Shown here in pieces: positions 43,771 to 53,456 of a stretch of 64,000 bases of DNA (position 1 is its first letter; every line of letters starts with the position of its first letter). Where the stretch lies: positions 434,001 through 498,000 of the forward strand of contig JAHCKG010000001.1 of the NCBI GenBank assembly GCA_026125895.1. The letters are read 5' to 3'. A program made the position numbers and the translations under genes. The stretch comes from Pseudolabrys sp. Lineage in GTDB: Bacteria > Pseudomonadota > Alphaproteobacteria > Rhizobiales > Xanthobacteraceae. Below the pieces are notes generated by a model. It did no database searches. It saw nothing but the letters and a program-made list of their open reading frames with translations, and was not told the DNA's origin.

Positions 43771-44798
43771 CGATCATCTCCTGGCCCGTCGTGGCAGGCA
43801 TCGCCGCTGGGATCGTGGCGGCCGCGGCCGTCCTCAGCTACCTGCTGCTGCTGCTGCTGCTGCCGCTGCTTCGGCGCTACGCGCTGGCGCTGCCTAACGC
43901 GCGCTCCTCGCATAAAATTCCCACCCCCCAGGGCGCCGGCATCGGCGTGATCGCCGCTACCATCATCGTCACGCTCGCGACCGCCATGCGCGCCGGGTTC
44001 CTCGACGATCCGGCCTTGTGGATCGTGCTCGCCGCCACCGCCGGCATCGCCATCGTCGGCGCGGCGGACGACATCGTACAGCTCGGCGTCGTGCCCCGAC
44101 TCGTCTTGCAGGGTGTCGCAGTCGCCGCGGTGCTGATGGCGCTGCCGGGCGATGTGCGCGTCGTGCCGCTGCTGCCGTTCTGGTTCGAGCGCGCGCTGCT
44201 CGGCATCGGCGCGCTGTGGTTCGTCAACCTCACCAATTTTATGGACGGCATCGACTGGATCACTGCCGCGGAGACCATCCCGATCACGGCGTTCCTGCTG
44301 GCGATCAGCGCCTTCGGCGGCCCGTCGGATCTGGAGATCAGCGTGGCGCTGGCATTGTGCGGGGCCATGCTCGGCTTTGCGCCGCTCAACAAACCGGTGG
44401 CGAAGATGTTTCTCGGCGACGTCGGCAGCCTCGCCATCGGCCTGCTGCTGGCCTTTCTGCTGATCGGCCTCGCCGGCCGCGGCCACGTCGCCGCCGCGCT
44501 CCTGCTGCCGCTCTATTATCTCGCCGACGCCACCGTCACCTTGTGCCGCCGTATTATACGCCGCGAACAGTTCTGGATCGCGCATCGCACGCATTTTTAT
44601 CAGCGCGCCACGCAGAACGATTTTACCGTGATGCAAGTGGTAGCGCGCATCTTCGCCGTCAATGTCATTCTCGGCCTGCTGGCGCTGGCGAGCGTCGTGT
44701 GGACCGGCATCGCGGTGCAAATCGCCGCGCTCGCCGCCGGCGCAGCCGTGGTGACGTGGCTGCTCTACGTCTTCGCGACAGGCCGCAAGGCATCCTGA
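43767..44798 (+). CDS. Undecaprenyl-phosphate sugar-1-phosphate transferase (WecA/MraY superfamily)
   Basis: A 343-residue multi-pass membrane enzyme of the polyprenol-phosphate GlcNAc-1-phosphate transferase superfamily, which starts O-antigen or capsule units on the lipid carrier. Motifs are NARSSHKIPTPQGAGIGVIA (about 44-63), VGAADDIVQLGVVPRL, the catalytic NLTNFMDGIDWITAAE with its aspartates, and MFLGDVGSLAIGLLLAF with AHRTHFYQRA near the end. Around ten helices. Its length and the single-domain layout fit WecA-like rather than MraY. Coupled to the preceding glycosyltransferase gene; it overlaps the converging GT9 gene by 34 bases. Confidence 0.9.
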   Translation: MTIISWPVVAGIAAGIVAAAAVLSYLLLLLLLPLLRRYALALPNARSSHKIPTPQGAGIGVIAATIIVTLATAMRAGFLDDPALWIVLAATAGIAIVGAADDIVQLGVVPRLVLQGVAVAAVLMALPGDVRVVPLLPFWFERALLGIGALWFVNLTNFMDGIDWITAAETIPITAFLLAISAFGGPSDLEISVALALCGAMLGFAPLNKPVAKMFLGDVGSLAIGLLLAFLLIGLAGRGHVAAALLLPLYYLADATVTLCRRIIRREQFWIAHRTHFYQRATQNDFTVMQVVARIFAVNVILGLLALASVVWTGIAVQIAALAAGAAVVTWLLYVFATGRKAS

Positions 44799-45850
44799 CT
44801 CGACAGCGCTTCCTCGACCGCGACCATGACCTGACGCGGCGACAGCGCATCGAGACAGGCGCTATAGCTGCCAAGCCGCCGCTCGCAGCCTTCGAGCTGG
44901 CACGGCGTGCACGGGAAGGCGTGCTGCACCAGCCAGACATTGCCGCGCTGCTGCACCGCGCCGGTATCGGCCCATGGCTGGCTGAGCCCGCCGACCGGCC
45001 ATGGTCCCCACAGCCGCGGATCGGTTGGACCGAACAAGGCCACCGTCGGCGCGCCGCAGGCGGCGGCGAGATGCGTCACCGATGTGTCGGGGCCGATGAA
45101 AACCTTGGCCCTGCCGAGCAGGCCGGCGAGTTGCGCCCAGTTCAGCGCGCCGTCCATGCGCCGCACATCGACGCCGCGCCAGACGTCGTCGAGATAAGCG
45201 CGCTCGTCCGCTGCCGGACCGCCGGTCGCGACCACGGCCAGGCCGCGCGCGCGCAACGCCTGCGCCACCTCGCGCCAGCCGCTCGCGGTCCATTGCTTGT
45301 ACCGGAACATCGGCGCCGCATGGATCACCACATAAGGCCCATCGGGCGCGCCATCGAACGGTGCCGCGCGCGGCGGCACCAGCCGCGACTCACGCGCGAT
45401 GCCGAGTACATCGGCAAGACGCAGCATTTCCTCGACGCGATGCACGCCGGGGGCGATGTCGAGCGTGCGGTTGAGAAACCGCCGCTTGATGCTGCCGGTG
45501 GCGCGCGCCTCGACCGGCGCGACGCGTACACGGCCGGCGATAATGGCAAAGAAGGTCGGCCGGTCGCCGGACTGCGTCGAGATGGCGAGGTCGTAGCCGC
45601 GCCACAGCTTGGCCGCGAGCGCGAGGCTCTGCGCGGCGGTGCGGCGCGGCGGCATGGCGATGACGCCATTGAGATCCGTATTGCCGGCAAGAATGCCGGC
45701 AGTGTCGGCGAACACCAGCGCATCGATCGTCGCTTCCGGCCACGCCTTGCGCAGGCTGGCGATGAGCGGCGTCGTCAGCAGCACGTCGCCAAGCCGGCGC
45801 AAGGCGATGACCAGAATGCGCGGCCGTGGCGGAATATCGATGCGGCTCAT
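44765..45850 (-). CDS. Glycosyltransferase family 9 (heptosyltransferase-like)
   Basis: A 361-residue GT9 protein. Its N-terminus ILVIALRRLGDVLLTTPLIA and C-terminal donor-binding VFIGPDTSVTHLAAACGAPT then VALFGPTDPRLWGPWPVGG match heptosyltransferases, and it ends with a Cys-rich FPCTPCQLEGCERRLG tail seen in some GT9 members. It is not the closest match to WaaC or WaaF in this window, so it may add a third heptose or another core sugar. Its ATG overlaps the stop of the polymerase/ligase gene (ATGA). The 3' end overlaps the WecA-like gene on the other strand. Confidence 0.85.
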   Translation of the reverse strand: MSRIDIPPRPRILVIALRRLGDVLLTTPLIASLRKAWPEATIDALVFADTAGILAGNTDLNGVIAMPPRRTAAQSLALAAKLWRGYDLAISTQSGDRPTFFAIIAGRVRVAPVEARATGSIKRRFLNRTLDIAPGVHRVEEMLRLADVLGIARESRLVPPRAAPFDGAPDGPYVVIHAAPMFRYKQWTASGWREVAQALRARGLAVVATGGPAADERAYLDDVWRGVDVRRMDGALNWAQLAGLLGRAKVFIGPDTSVTHLAAACGAPTVALFGPTDPRLWGPWPVGGLSQPWADTGAVQQRGNVWLVQHAFPCTPCQLEGCERRLGSYSACLDALSPRQVMVAVEEALSSQDALRPVAKT

Positions 45851-47091
45851 GGCGCCGCGATCTCCCGATCGCCGCTGGCACGCTGCTTCAGCACCATGCC
45901 GCCGGCGACGCCGACGCCGACGACATAAATCCAGCCTTGCAGGAAATCGAACAGGTGCGAGTTGAACACCGAGCCGACGAGATTCTGCGCGACGACGGCC
46001 AGTCCGACCCATGCCGCCAGGCCGGGGCCGCGGAACAACAGCAGATGCGCGATCCACATCGCCCACAGCACCGCCGCACCGAGCAGGCCGATCTGAATGG
46101 CGACGGCGAAGGTCTGGTTATGCGGATTGGTCGTGGCCGATCCTTCGGCGCCGGTCTTGCCTTCCGACGAAACGACGAAGAGCCTGTGGATGGAGCCGGT
46201 GCCATGGCCGAGCAGCGGCGCATCGGCGACGAAGCCGAGCGACTTGCGGTAGAACTCGAGCCGTTCGCCCGACGAGTTGCGGGCATCGGTCGCGAAGTAG
46301 GCTTCCGCGTCCGTCCACGCCTGAATGGTGCGGTCGCGCAGATATGGCGCGGAGAACCAAGCCACGGCAGCGAATATGACGGCGGCGGCCAGCACCAGCG
46401 CCGCCGCCTTGCGCGTCAGACGGCGCACTGCGAACAGGACGAGCAGCACCGGCATCGTTACCAGCGCGGTACGTCCCGTCGATAGCGAGAACATACTGAC
46501 CAGCATGCCGGCTGCGAACAGCGCGATGGCAAGAACCCAACGCCAGCGCCGGCGCTCGATCAGATCGGCAGCGACATACAATAGCCCGAACATGCAGAGC
46601 ACGAATTCGCCGCTCTGGCTGGCGGCGTTGCGGACGATGACGTTGTCGGGCTTGACCCATTCGGCGGCGAGCGGCGGCACGGCGACGACCACCGCCGTGA
46701 CAATGAGCAGCGACAGGCACGACAATGCGAAAGCCACGAAGACATAATGACCGCGCTCCGACCGGCGGAAGTGCACGAAGAGCAGCGGAATGGCGAGCAG
46801 CTTGACGAAGGAGCCGATGCCTTCCCAGCGATCCGCGAGGCTGACATCGGCCCACGCCATGCCGGCAATGCCGAACAGCACCAGCAGCACCGGCAAGGCG
46901 CCGGCCGGCGTGGTCGCCACCTCGCGCAAACCGCGCACATCGAACAGCGCGACCAGCGTCACCGCCCACATGGCGGCGAGAATGCCGGCCGCCGACGTGG
47001 ACCACGGCAGCGACGCCGCCAGCGCGATCAGCAGTACGTCGGCGACGTCAATGATCCTGCCGCGACCGGGCGATGCGGCTGTCTTCGTCAT
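45847..47091 (-). CDS. O-antigen polymerase/ligase family membrane protein (WaaL/Wzy-like)
   Basis: A 414-residue protein with about twelve hydrophobic helices and one large periplasmic loop (about 240-325) that includes RNSSGERLEFYRKSLGFV, PLLGHGTGSIHRLF and TNPHNQTFAVAIQIGLLGA. The HN in NPHNQ and the R in the loop are typical of the Wzy_C domain of O-antigen ligases. It is likely to join or polymerise O-chains at the periplasmic face. It lies between glycosyltransferase genes with four-base overlaps on both sides. Confidence 0.85.
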   Translation of the reverse strand: MTKTAASPGRGRIIDVADVLLIALAASLPWSTSAAGILAAMWAVTLVALFDVRGLREVATTPAGALPVLLVLFGIAGMAWADVSLADRWEGIGSFVKLLAIPLLFVHFRRSERGHYVFVAFALSCLSLLIVTAVVVAVPPLAAEWVKPDNVIVRNAASQSGEFVLCMFGLLYVAADLIERRRWRWVLAIALFAAGMLVSMFSLSTGRTALVTMPVLLVLFAVRRLTRKAAALVLAAAVIFAAVAWFSAPYLRDRTIQAWTDAEAYFATDARNSSGERLEFYRKSLGFVADAPLLGHGTGSIHRLFVVSSEGKTGAEGSATTNPHNQTFAVAIQIGLLGAAVLWAMWIAHLLLFRGPGLAAWVGLAVVAQNLVGSVFNSHLFDFLQGWIYVVGVGVAGGMVLKQRASGDREIAAP

Positions 47092-47951
47092 GCCGCCCCG
47101 TCTTCGTTCACAGGCATGGATTTAGCCTTCAGTGTGGACATGCCGTACTTGGCGCGGGCAGCGCGGCCGGCGAGCAACTGCGCCAGCTTGCGTTCATTCC
47201 CCGGCAAGGCCGAGCGGTCAGCCTCCTTGTGCCACAGGTGAATGACGCCGGTGGCGAAGTTGCCGTCCTTGCGCACGACGCCGGCATTGATGAGACGCAC
47301 GATCAGATCGGAATCCTCCTTGCCCCAGCCGGCATAGTCGGCATCGAAGCCATCGACAGTGTCGAGATCGCGGCGCCAGATCGCCAGATTGCACGAGCGC
47401 GCGCCTTGCCATTGCTTCGCGCGCATGCGCCGCAGCGGGCCGAGCGGCAATTTGAGCAGCGCCGCCAGACGATTGACGCCGCCGCGCAGGCGCTCGGCGA
47501 TGAAGGTGCCGAAACTCCACGTCTCCGGTTCGAGACCGTCGCCCAGCACGCGCGCCGTCAGATCCGGTGACAGCAAAATGCGGTTGCCGGTAACGAAGGC
47601 GCCCGCTTCCGCCAGTTGGCGATGCCGCGCGACGAAATCCGGGCGCACGATGCAATCGCCATCGAGGAAGACGATGTAATCGCCACGCGCCACCAGCACC
47701 GCGCGGTTGCGGATTTCGCCGGCGCGAAAACCCTTGTCCTCGTGCCAGACATGCTCGACGCGGTGCCCGACTTTGGCCTTCCACGCTGCGACCGTTGCCG
47801 CCGTCGCCGGGCCGGAGCCGTCATCCGCAACAAGCACTTCGAAATCACGGTCGGTCTGGCGCGACAGCGAGCGCAGCACGGCGGCGAGCGCGTCCTCGCG
47901 ACTATAGGTGGTGACGATGACGGAGATCAGGCCCTTTACCGCTTGGCTCAC
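47088..47951 (-). CDS. Glycosyltransferase family 2
   Basis: A 287-residue GT-A enzyme. Motifs are ISVIVTTYSREDALAAVLRS, VLVADDGSGPATAATVAAWK, KGFRAGEIRNRAVLVARGDY and the metal-binding FLDGDCIVRPDFV. The downstream DGFDADYAGWGKEDSDLIVR segment is a galactosyltransferase-like catalytic region. The start is GTG at 47951, inside the stop of the preceding gene (GTGA); longer open frame upstream was rejected because it overlaps that gene. It probably works in LPS core or O-chain assembly. Confidence 0.87.
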   Translation of the reverse strand: MSQAVKGLISVIVTTYSREDALAAVLRSLSRQTDRDFEVLVADDGSGPATAATVAAWKAKVGHRVEHVWHEDKGFRAGEIRNRAVLVARGDYIVFLDGDCIVRPDFVARHRQLAEAGAFVTGNRILLSPDLTARVLGDGLEPETWSFGTFIAERLRGGVNRLAALLKLPLGPLRRMRAKQWQGARSCNLAIWRRDLDTVDGFDADYAGWGKEDSDLIVRLINAGVVRKDGNFATGVIHLWHKEADRSALPGNERKLAQLLAGRAARAKYGMSTLKAKSMPVNEDGAA

Positions 47952-48694
47952 GATTTGCGCCCCGCCAGCCAGGCCTTCATGTAACGATAATAGGTGCCCT
48001 CGGCATTGGCGACCGCGAGCAGGAAGCCCTCGCGGCCATCGAGGAACCCGGCGCGCAGGATGTATGTACGGAAGAAGCTCCACAGGCCGTGCGTGATGCC
48101 GCTGGAAAAGCTCACGCGCTTGCCGCGCGCGGTGAACATCGCCGCGCCGGCGGTCGAGTAGCGGTCCATCCGCGACAGCGCGTCCTCGAGCCGCATGACG
48201 GGGGCATGCAGGAGATCGTTCTTGAGCCGCATCACCGGGCCGTCGCAGATCACGCGCTCATGCACCGCATCGTCGGAGAAGCGCGCCTTGCCACGCCTGA
48301 ACAGCCGCAGCACGTAATCGGGATACCAGCCCGAATGCCGCATCTGCCGGCCGCAGAAGCTCGACAGCCGCGGCACCTCATAACCTGCCGCGGCCCCCTG
48401 CCCGATCGTCTGCGCGATCTCGGCGGCAAGCGCCGGCGTCACGCGCTCGTCGGCGTCGATCGAGAACACCCAGTCGCCCGACGCCTCGGCCAGCGCGAAG
48501 TTCTTTTGCGCGCCGAAGCCGTCCAGCGCGCGGGCAATGACGCGCGCGCCCTTGGCCTCGGCGATGGCGGGCGTATCGTCGCTGCTGTTGTCGTCGATGA
48601 CGATGCGCTCGTCGGCGAAGGCGACGCTGTCGAGGCAGGCGCCGATATTGGCGGCCTCGTTCTTCGCGATCACGATCACCGACAGGCGCGGCAT
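47948..48694 (-). CDS. Glycosyltransferase family 2, LPS core type (WaaE/KdtX-like)
   Basis: A 248-residue enzyme with LSVIVIAKNEAANIGACLDS, ERIVIDDNSSDDTPAIAEA, RALDGFGAQKNFALAEASGD and WVFSIDADERVTPAL. The C-terminal half carries RHSGWYPDYVLRLFRRGKAR and FDDAVHERV-like residues typical of the beta-1,4-glucosyltransferase WaaE/KdtX group that modifies heptose I. It begins 19 bases after hldE and is followed by a coupled second GT2 gene. Confidence 0.88.
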   Translation of the reverse strand: MPRLSVIVIAKNEAANIGACLDSVAFADERIVIDDNSSDDTPAIAEAKGARVIARALDGFGAQKNFALAEASGDWVFSIDADERVTPALAAEIAQTIGQGAAAGYEVPRLSSFCGRQMRHSGWYPDYVLRLFRRGKARFSDDAVHERVICDGPVMRLKNDLLHAPVMRLEDALSRMDRYSTAGAAMFTARGKRVSFSSGITHGLWSFFRTYILRAGFLDGREGFLLAVANAEGTYYRYMKAWLAGRKS

Positions 48695-48713
48695 GCCCGC
48701 TCCACTTCTTTCG

Positions 48714-50180
48714 CTAGCGGCCGGACCGCGAGCGCTCGACCATCGACGTCGTTGATTGCCCGGGCACCAGATCGACCAGCACGACCACGCCGCCGAGCGC
48801 CTCGACGATGTCGTGGCCGACGACCTGTTCGCGCGTGTAGTCGCTGCCCTTGACCAGCACGGTCGGCTTCACTTCGCCGATCAGTTCGCGCGGCGTATCC
48901 TGCTCGAAGATGACGACAAGATCGACGGCTTCGAGCGCCGCCAGCACCTCGGCGCGCGACTGCGCGTTCTGCACCGGCCGCGTCGGGCCCTTCAACCGCG
49001 TCACCGAGGCATCGCTGTTGAGACCGACGACGAGCCGGTCGCAGGCGGCGCGCGCCTGCGCCAGCAGCTTGACGTGGCCGGGATGCAGCAGATCGAAGAC
49101 GCCGTTGGTGAAGCCGACGCGCAGGCCCTGCCGGCGCCACAGGTCGAGATGCTCGCCGAGTTGCGACCAGTCGAACACGATCTTGTCTTCGGCGGCGAGC
49201 GAAGCCTCCGGCAGGATACGGTGACGCAGTTCATCGACCGTGAGCGTCGCGGTGCCGCGCTTGCCGACAACGACGGCGGCGGCGGCATTGGCGGCGCGCA
49301 TCGCGCTTTCGAAATCGGCACTCATCGCCAGCATGGCGGATAGCACGGCGACAACGGTGTCGCCGGCGCCGGAAACGTCACGCACCTTCACGGCGTAGGA
49401 TGGCACATGCACCGCGCCACCATTGTCGACCAAAGTCATGCCATCTTCGCTGCGCGTCACCAGCACGGCCTTGGCGCCGAGCGCGTCCTTGAGGCCGCGC
49501 GCGGCCGCGGCGATTTCGTCGTCGCTGCGCGCGGCAGTGCCCGTCGCAGCGGCGAGCTCCTGGCGGTTCGGCGTGATCAAGGTCGCGCCGCGATAGATCG
49601 AGTAGTCGCGGCCTTTCGGATCGACGATCACCGGCTTTCCAGCCTTGCTAGCCGCGTCGATCACGGCACGCACGACCTTCGGAGTCAGCGCCCCCTTGGC
49701 ATAGTCGGACAGCACGACCGCGCCGGCGCGCGGAATGGCGTCGATGGCGTAGCCGATCAGCGCGTCCTCGGCGGCAGGATTGATGGCGGTCGCCATCTCC
49801 CAGTCGGCGCGCAGCATATGCGCCGAGTGGTGCTCGGAAACGAAGCGCACCTTGCGCGTCGTCATGCGCTCGTTGTCGGTGGCGAGATAGAATTCGATTA
49901 GCGGATGCAGCGACAGGGCCCCGGTGAGCGCCTTGCCGGCATCGTCATCGCCGACCACGCCGATGAAGATACAGCGGGCGCCGAGCGCCACCAGGTTGCG
50001 CGCGACATTGCCGGCGCCGCCGACCATGACCTCGGTGCGCTTGACCGCGATCACCGGCGTCGGCGCTTCCGGCGAGATGCGCGAGACGTCGCCATAGACG
50101 AATTCGTCGAGCATCAAATCGCCGATGCAGAGCACCGTCTGCTGCGACAGGCCGGCGAGGTGTTTGTCGAAGTCGAACAT
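48714..50180 (-). CDS. hldE: Bifunctional heptose-7-phosphate kinase / heptose-1-phosphate adenylyltransferase
   Basis: A 488-residue fusion. The PfkB kinase domain (1 to about 320) has [40 protein letters not shown] and [19 protein letters not shown] with the catalytic Asp. The adenylyltransferase domain (about 345-488) has [20 protein letters not shown] with the LHPGH nucleotide motif. It makes ADP-D-glycero-heptose for the LPS inner core, acting before HldD, whose gene ends two bases upstream of its start. Confidence 0.95.
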   Translation of the reverse strand: MFDFDKHLAGLSQQTVLCIGDLMLDEFVYGDVSRISPEAPTPVIAVKRTEVMVGGAGNVARNLVALGARCIFIGVVGDDDAGKALTGALSLHPLIEFYLATDNERMTTRKVRFVSEHHSAHMLRADWEMATAINPAAEDALIGYAIDAIPRAGAVVLSDYAKGALTPKVVRAVIDAASKAGKPVIVDPKGRDYSIYRGATLITPNRQELAAATGTAARSDDEIAAAARGLKDALGAKAVLVTRSEDGMTLVDNGGAVHVPSYAVKVRDVSGAGDTVVAVLSAMLAMSADFESAMRAANAAAAVVVGKRGTATLTVDELRHRILPEASLAAEDKIVFDWSQLGEHLDLWRRQGLRVGFTNGVFDLLHPGHVKLLAQARAACDRLVVGLNSDASVTRLKGPTRPVQNAQSRAEVLAALEAVDLVVIFEQDTPRELIGEVKPTVLVKGSDYTREQVVGHDIVEALGGVVVLVDLVPGQSTTSMVERSRSGR

Positions 50181-50182
50181 GA

Positions 50183-51175
50183 TTATTTATACTTGTCGGC
50201 CTGATCGAGATAGCCGGTCACGTATTGCGCGACCGCTTTGCCGAGCGGCGTGAAGCCGGCATTGTAGCCGGCGCGGCGCAGATTGCCGACGTCGGCCTGC
50301 GTGAAATACTGATACTGGTCGCGGATCGAGACCGGCATGTCGATGTATTCGATGTTCGGCGCGCGGCCCATCGCCTTGAACATGGCGACGATCATATCGC
50401 GGAAGCTTTCCGCCTGGCCGGTGCCAACATTGAAGATGCCGTTCTTGCTATCGTTCTTGGCCGAACCGTCCATCGCCCAGCGCACCACCGAGACGACGTC
50501 ATCGACATAGATGAAGTCGCGGCGCTGATCGCCGTCGGCGATGCCGTCGCGATGCGACTTGAACAGCTTGACCGGTTCGCCGGCCTTGGCGCGGTCGAAG
50601 ACTTTCGACAGCACGCTGGCCATCGTGTCCTTATGATATTCGTTCGGGCCGTAGACGTTGAAGAACTTGAGGCCCACCCAGCGCGGCGGCAGCTTTTCTC
50701 TCTTCAAGAACCGATCGACCAGAGCGAGGTCGAACATGTGCTTCGACCAGCCGTAAAGGTTCATCGGCCGCAGCTTGCGCAGTTCCTCGATCGACCAGTT
50801 GTCGACGAAATTGGCGTCGCGGTCGCCATAGGTCGCCGCCGACGAGGCATAGATGAAAGGCGTGCCGGTCTGCGTGCACCAGTCGAGCAGGCGCAGCGAC
50901 AGGCGAAAATTGTTCTCCATCACCGCGTCGCCGTCGGTGGCGGCGGTCGAGGAGATCGCGCCCATGTGGATCACGGCCTCGAGCTTGCGGCCCTCGAGCC
51001 ATCGGGCGAGGTCCGACGGCGGCACGAAATCGGCGATGTGGCGCTTGGCGAGGTTCCGCCATTTGGCGGCGGAACCGAGGAGGTCATTGACCACGACATC
51101 GGTCCGGCCGGCCTCGTTGAGGCTGGCGACGATGTTCGATCCGATGAAGCCGGCTCCGCCGGTAACCAAAATCAT
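50183..51175 (-). CDS. hldD: ADP-L-glycero-D-manno-heptose 6-epimerase
   Basis: A 330-residue extended SDR. It has the NADP motif [60 protein letters not shown] and the catalytic ASSAATYGD and [29 protein letters not shown] and [20 protein letters not shown] are diagnostic of HldD. It epimerises C6 of ADP-heptose. First gene of the run hldD-hldE-GT2-GT2-ligase-GT9. Confidence 0.95.
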   Translation of the reverse strand: MILVTGGAGFIGSNIVASLNEAGRTDVVVNDLLGSAAKWRNLAKRHIADFVPPSDLARWLEGRKLEAVIHMGAISSTAATDGDAVMENNFRLSLRLLDWCTQTGTPFIYASSAATYGDRDANFVDNWSIEELRKLRPMNLYGWSKHMFDLALVDRFLKREKLPPRWVGLKFFNVYGPNEYHKDTMASVLSKVFDRAKAGEPVKLFKSHRDGIADGDQRRDFIYVDDVVSVVRWAMDGSAKNDSKNGIFNVGTGQAESFRDMIVAMFKAMGRAPNIEYIDMPVSIRDQYQYFTQADVGNLRRAGYNAGFTPLGKAVAQYVTGYLDQADKYK

Positions 51176-51317
51176 GCATGACCCCGCTGGAGGCCATCAT
51201 TTGCCCCAGTCCGGGCGGAGGCGCAAATGGACCGGCCCGATCGGGGCCAAATGCCTCTGGAAACGGTAAAAAATGCCGCTGGACAGTGCCGCGTGGCCAA
51301 GGGTAACGCCACAGCGC

Positions 51318-52373
51318 ATGACCATCGACCCCGCCCATCCCGACCGTCCGGTCCTGATCGTCCCGTTCGTCTGGATCGGCGACTTCGTGCGGGCGCATTC
51401 GGTGGTGCGGCTTCTGAAGGCGGAAGCCCCTGACCGGCCGGTGGACATGGTGTCCTCGACGCTGTGCGCGCCGCTGGCCGACTACATGCCGGGCGTGCGG
51501 CAGGCGGTGGTGTCCGACCAGCCGCGCAAGCGCCTCGGCTGGGCGATCCAGCGCGACCTGGCCGCCCGCCTGCGCCGCAATGGCTATGGACAGGCGCTGA
51601 TCATGTCGCGGAAGTGGAAGGCGGCGCTGGCCCCGGCAATGGCCGGCATCCCGATCCGTACTGGTTTTGCCGGGGAAGCGCGTTTCGGCCTCATCAACGA
51701 TATGCGCTGGGGCGAGCTGAAATTGCCGCGGATGATCGACCAGATGGGCGCCCTCGCCCTGCCGAAAGGCGCCAAACTGCCCTCGGAATGGCCGCTTCCC
51801 GAGCTCAAGGTGCCGGCCGACGAGCTGGCGCGCTGGAAGGATCACCGCGGCCTCGCCGCCGAACCAGGACCGGTCGTCACGGTGTCGCCGGGCGCGGTCG
51901 GCGCCGGCAAGGCCTGGCCGCCCGAATCCTATGCCGCCCTAGCCAAGGCCCTAACGGCGGACGGCGCCTCGGTCTGGGTGCTGGGCGGCCCCGCGGAAAC
52001 CGCCACAGCGCGGCTGATCGCGGAGACCGCGGGGCCTCGCCTGCGTGACCTGACCGGGACCGACCTGCGCAACGCGGTCCTGGCGCTCGCCGCCGCCGAC
52101 GTCGCCGTGACCAACGATTCGGGGCTGATGCACGTCTCGGCTGCCCTCGGCACGCCAACGGTCGCCATTTTCGGCCCGACCAGCCCATGGCACTGGAAGC
52201 CGCTCAACCCGGTGGCGGCGATTCTCGAGCCGGCGGGGGACGAGGCGGCCCGCCAGAGGGCCCGGCTCGTCGGCAACGACGCCGTCGCTCACCGCTCCAC
52301 CGCCGGGGTTTCTGTGGACAGCGTCCTCCAGGCCGTCCGGAAAGTCCTTTCCGACGCCAAATCAACGCGTTAA
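51318..52373 (+). CDS. waaF: Heptosyltransferase, WaaF-like
   Basis: A 351-residue GT9 enzyme adding heptose to the inner core. The N-terminus LIVPFVWIGDFVRAHSVVRL holds the usual start of the acceptor domain, with YGQALIMSRKWKAALAP and RTGFAGEARFGLINDMR further on. The donor site follows as VTVSPGAVGAGKAWPPESYA, AADVAVTNDSGLMHVSAALG and TPTVAIFGPTSPWHWKPLN. The NDSGLMHV form favours WaaF over WaaC. MTIDPAH was taken as the start. Divergent from hldD and followed by kdsD. Confidence 0.85.
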   Translation: MTIDPAHPDRPVLIVPFVWIGDFVRAHSVVRLLKAEAPDRPVDMVSSTLCAPLADYMPGVRQAVVSDQPRKRLGWAIQRDLAARLRRNGYGQALIMSRKWKAALAPAMAGIPIRTGFAGEARFGLINDMRWGELKLPRMIDQMGALALPKGAKLPSEWPLPELKVPADELARWKDHRGLAAEPGPVVTVSPGAVGAGKAWPPESYAALAKALTADGASVWVLGGPAETATARLIAETAGPRLRDLTGTDLRNAVLALAAADVAVTNDSGLMHVSAALGTPTVAIFGPTSPWHWKPLNPVAAILEPAGDEAARQRARLVGNDAVAHRSTAGVSVDSVLQAVRKVLSDAKSTR

Positions 52374-52449
52374 CGCAGTGCCGGCACGTCCCTGACGCCC
52401 CTGCCGTTCCGTGCTAGGTAATGACCCGCCCGTGGAAGGAAGTTCAGCC

Positions 52450-53454
52450 ATGGCCAAGCTCCAGGCCGCCGACAAGCGCAGCGAACAGGCTCAGTCGGCC
52501 ATCGACAGCGCGCTGCGCACGCTCGAGGCCGAAGGCTCCGGCATCGATGCGCTGGCCGCCAGCCTGCGCGACGGGCTGGGCGCGCCCTTCGCCGCCGCCA
52601 TCGACCTGATCAAGGCGGCGAGCGGCCGCGTCATCGTCACCGGCATGGGCAAGTCGGGTCACATCGGCAACAAGATCGCCTCGACCTTCGCCTCCACCGG
52701 CACGCCCGCCTCCTTCGTGCATCCGGCCGAAGCCAGCCACGGCGACCTCGGCATGATCACCAAGCAGGACGTCATCCTCGCGCTGTCGTGGTCGGGCGAG
52801 ACCGCGGAACTGAAGAACCTCATCGACTATTCGCGCCGCCACGACATCGGCCTCATCGCGCTGAGCTCCAACGCGGACTCGACGCTGGCGAAAGCCGCCG
52901 ACGTCGCACTGACGCTGCCGCAAGCGCGCGAAGCCTGTCCGCACAACCTGGCGCCGACCACCTCGGCGCTGATGCAGCTCGCGCTCGGCGATGCGCTGGC
53001 GATCGCGCTGCTGGAAAGCCGCGGCTTCACCGCGCTCGATTTCGGCCACCTGCATCCGGGCGGCAAGCTCGGTGCGCAGCTCAAAACCGTCGGCGAATTC
53101 ATGCACAAGGGTGAGGCCGTGCCGCTCGCCCCGCTCGGCACCAGAATGTCGGAAGCGCTCGTCAACATGACGGCCAAGGGCTTCGGCTGTGTCGGCATCA
53201 CCGATGCGCAGGGCAAGCTCGTCGGCATCATCACCGACGGCGACCTGCGGCGCCACATGCGTAACGACCTGCTCGACGCCCGCGTCGATGCGGTGATGAC
53301 GAAATCGCCGAAGAGCGTGCGGCCGGACCAGTTGATGAGCGAAACGCTCGAACTGCTCAACGCCACCAAGGTCACGGCCTTGTTCGTGGTGGAGGCCGGC
53401 AAGCCGGTCGGGATCATCCACGTCCACGACCTGCTGCGCGCCGGCGCGGCGTAG
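52450..53454 (+). CDS. kdsD: Arabinose-5-phosphate isomerase
   Basis: A 334-residue enzyme converting ribulose-5-phosphate to arabinose-5-phosphate, the first step to Kdo. The SIS domain (about 40-185) has VIVTGMGKSGHIGNKIASTF, PAEASHGDLGMI, ALSWSGETAELKNLIDYSRR and NLAPTTSALMQLALGDALAI. Two CBS domains follow (about 205-334), with GCVGITDAQGKLVGIITDGD. GGAAG before the ATG at 52450 supports this start. Confidence 0.94.
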   Translation: MAKLQAADKRSEQAQSAIDSALRTLEAEGSGIDALAASLRDGLGAPFAAAIDLIKAASGRVIVTGMGKSGHIGNKIASTFASTGTPASFVHPAEASHGDLGMITKQDVILALSWSGETAELKNLIDYSRRHDIGLIALSSNADSTLAKAADVALTLPQAREACPHNLAPTTSALMQLALGDALAIALLESRGFTALDFGHLHPGGKLGAQLKTVGEFMHKGEAVPLAPLGTRMSEALVNMTAKGFGCVGITDAQGKLVGIITDGDLRRHMRNDLLDARVDAVMTKSPKSVRPDQLMSETLELLNATKVTALFVVEAGKPVGIIHVHDLLRAGAA

Positions 53455-53456
53455 AC

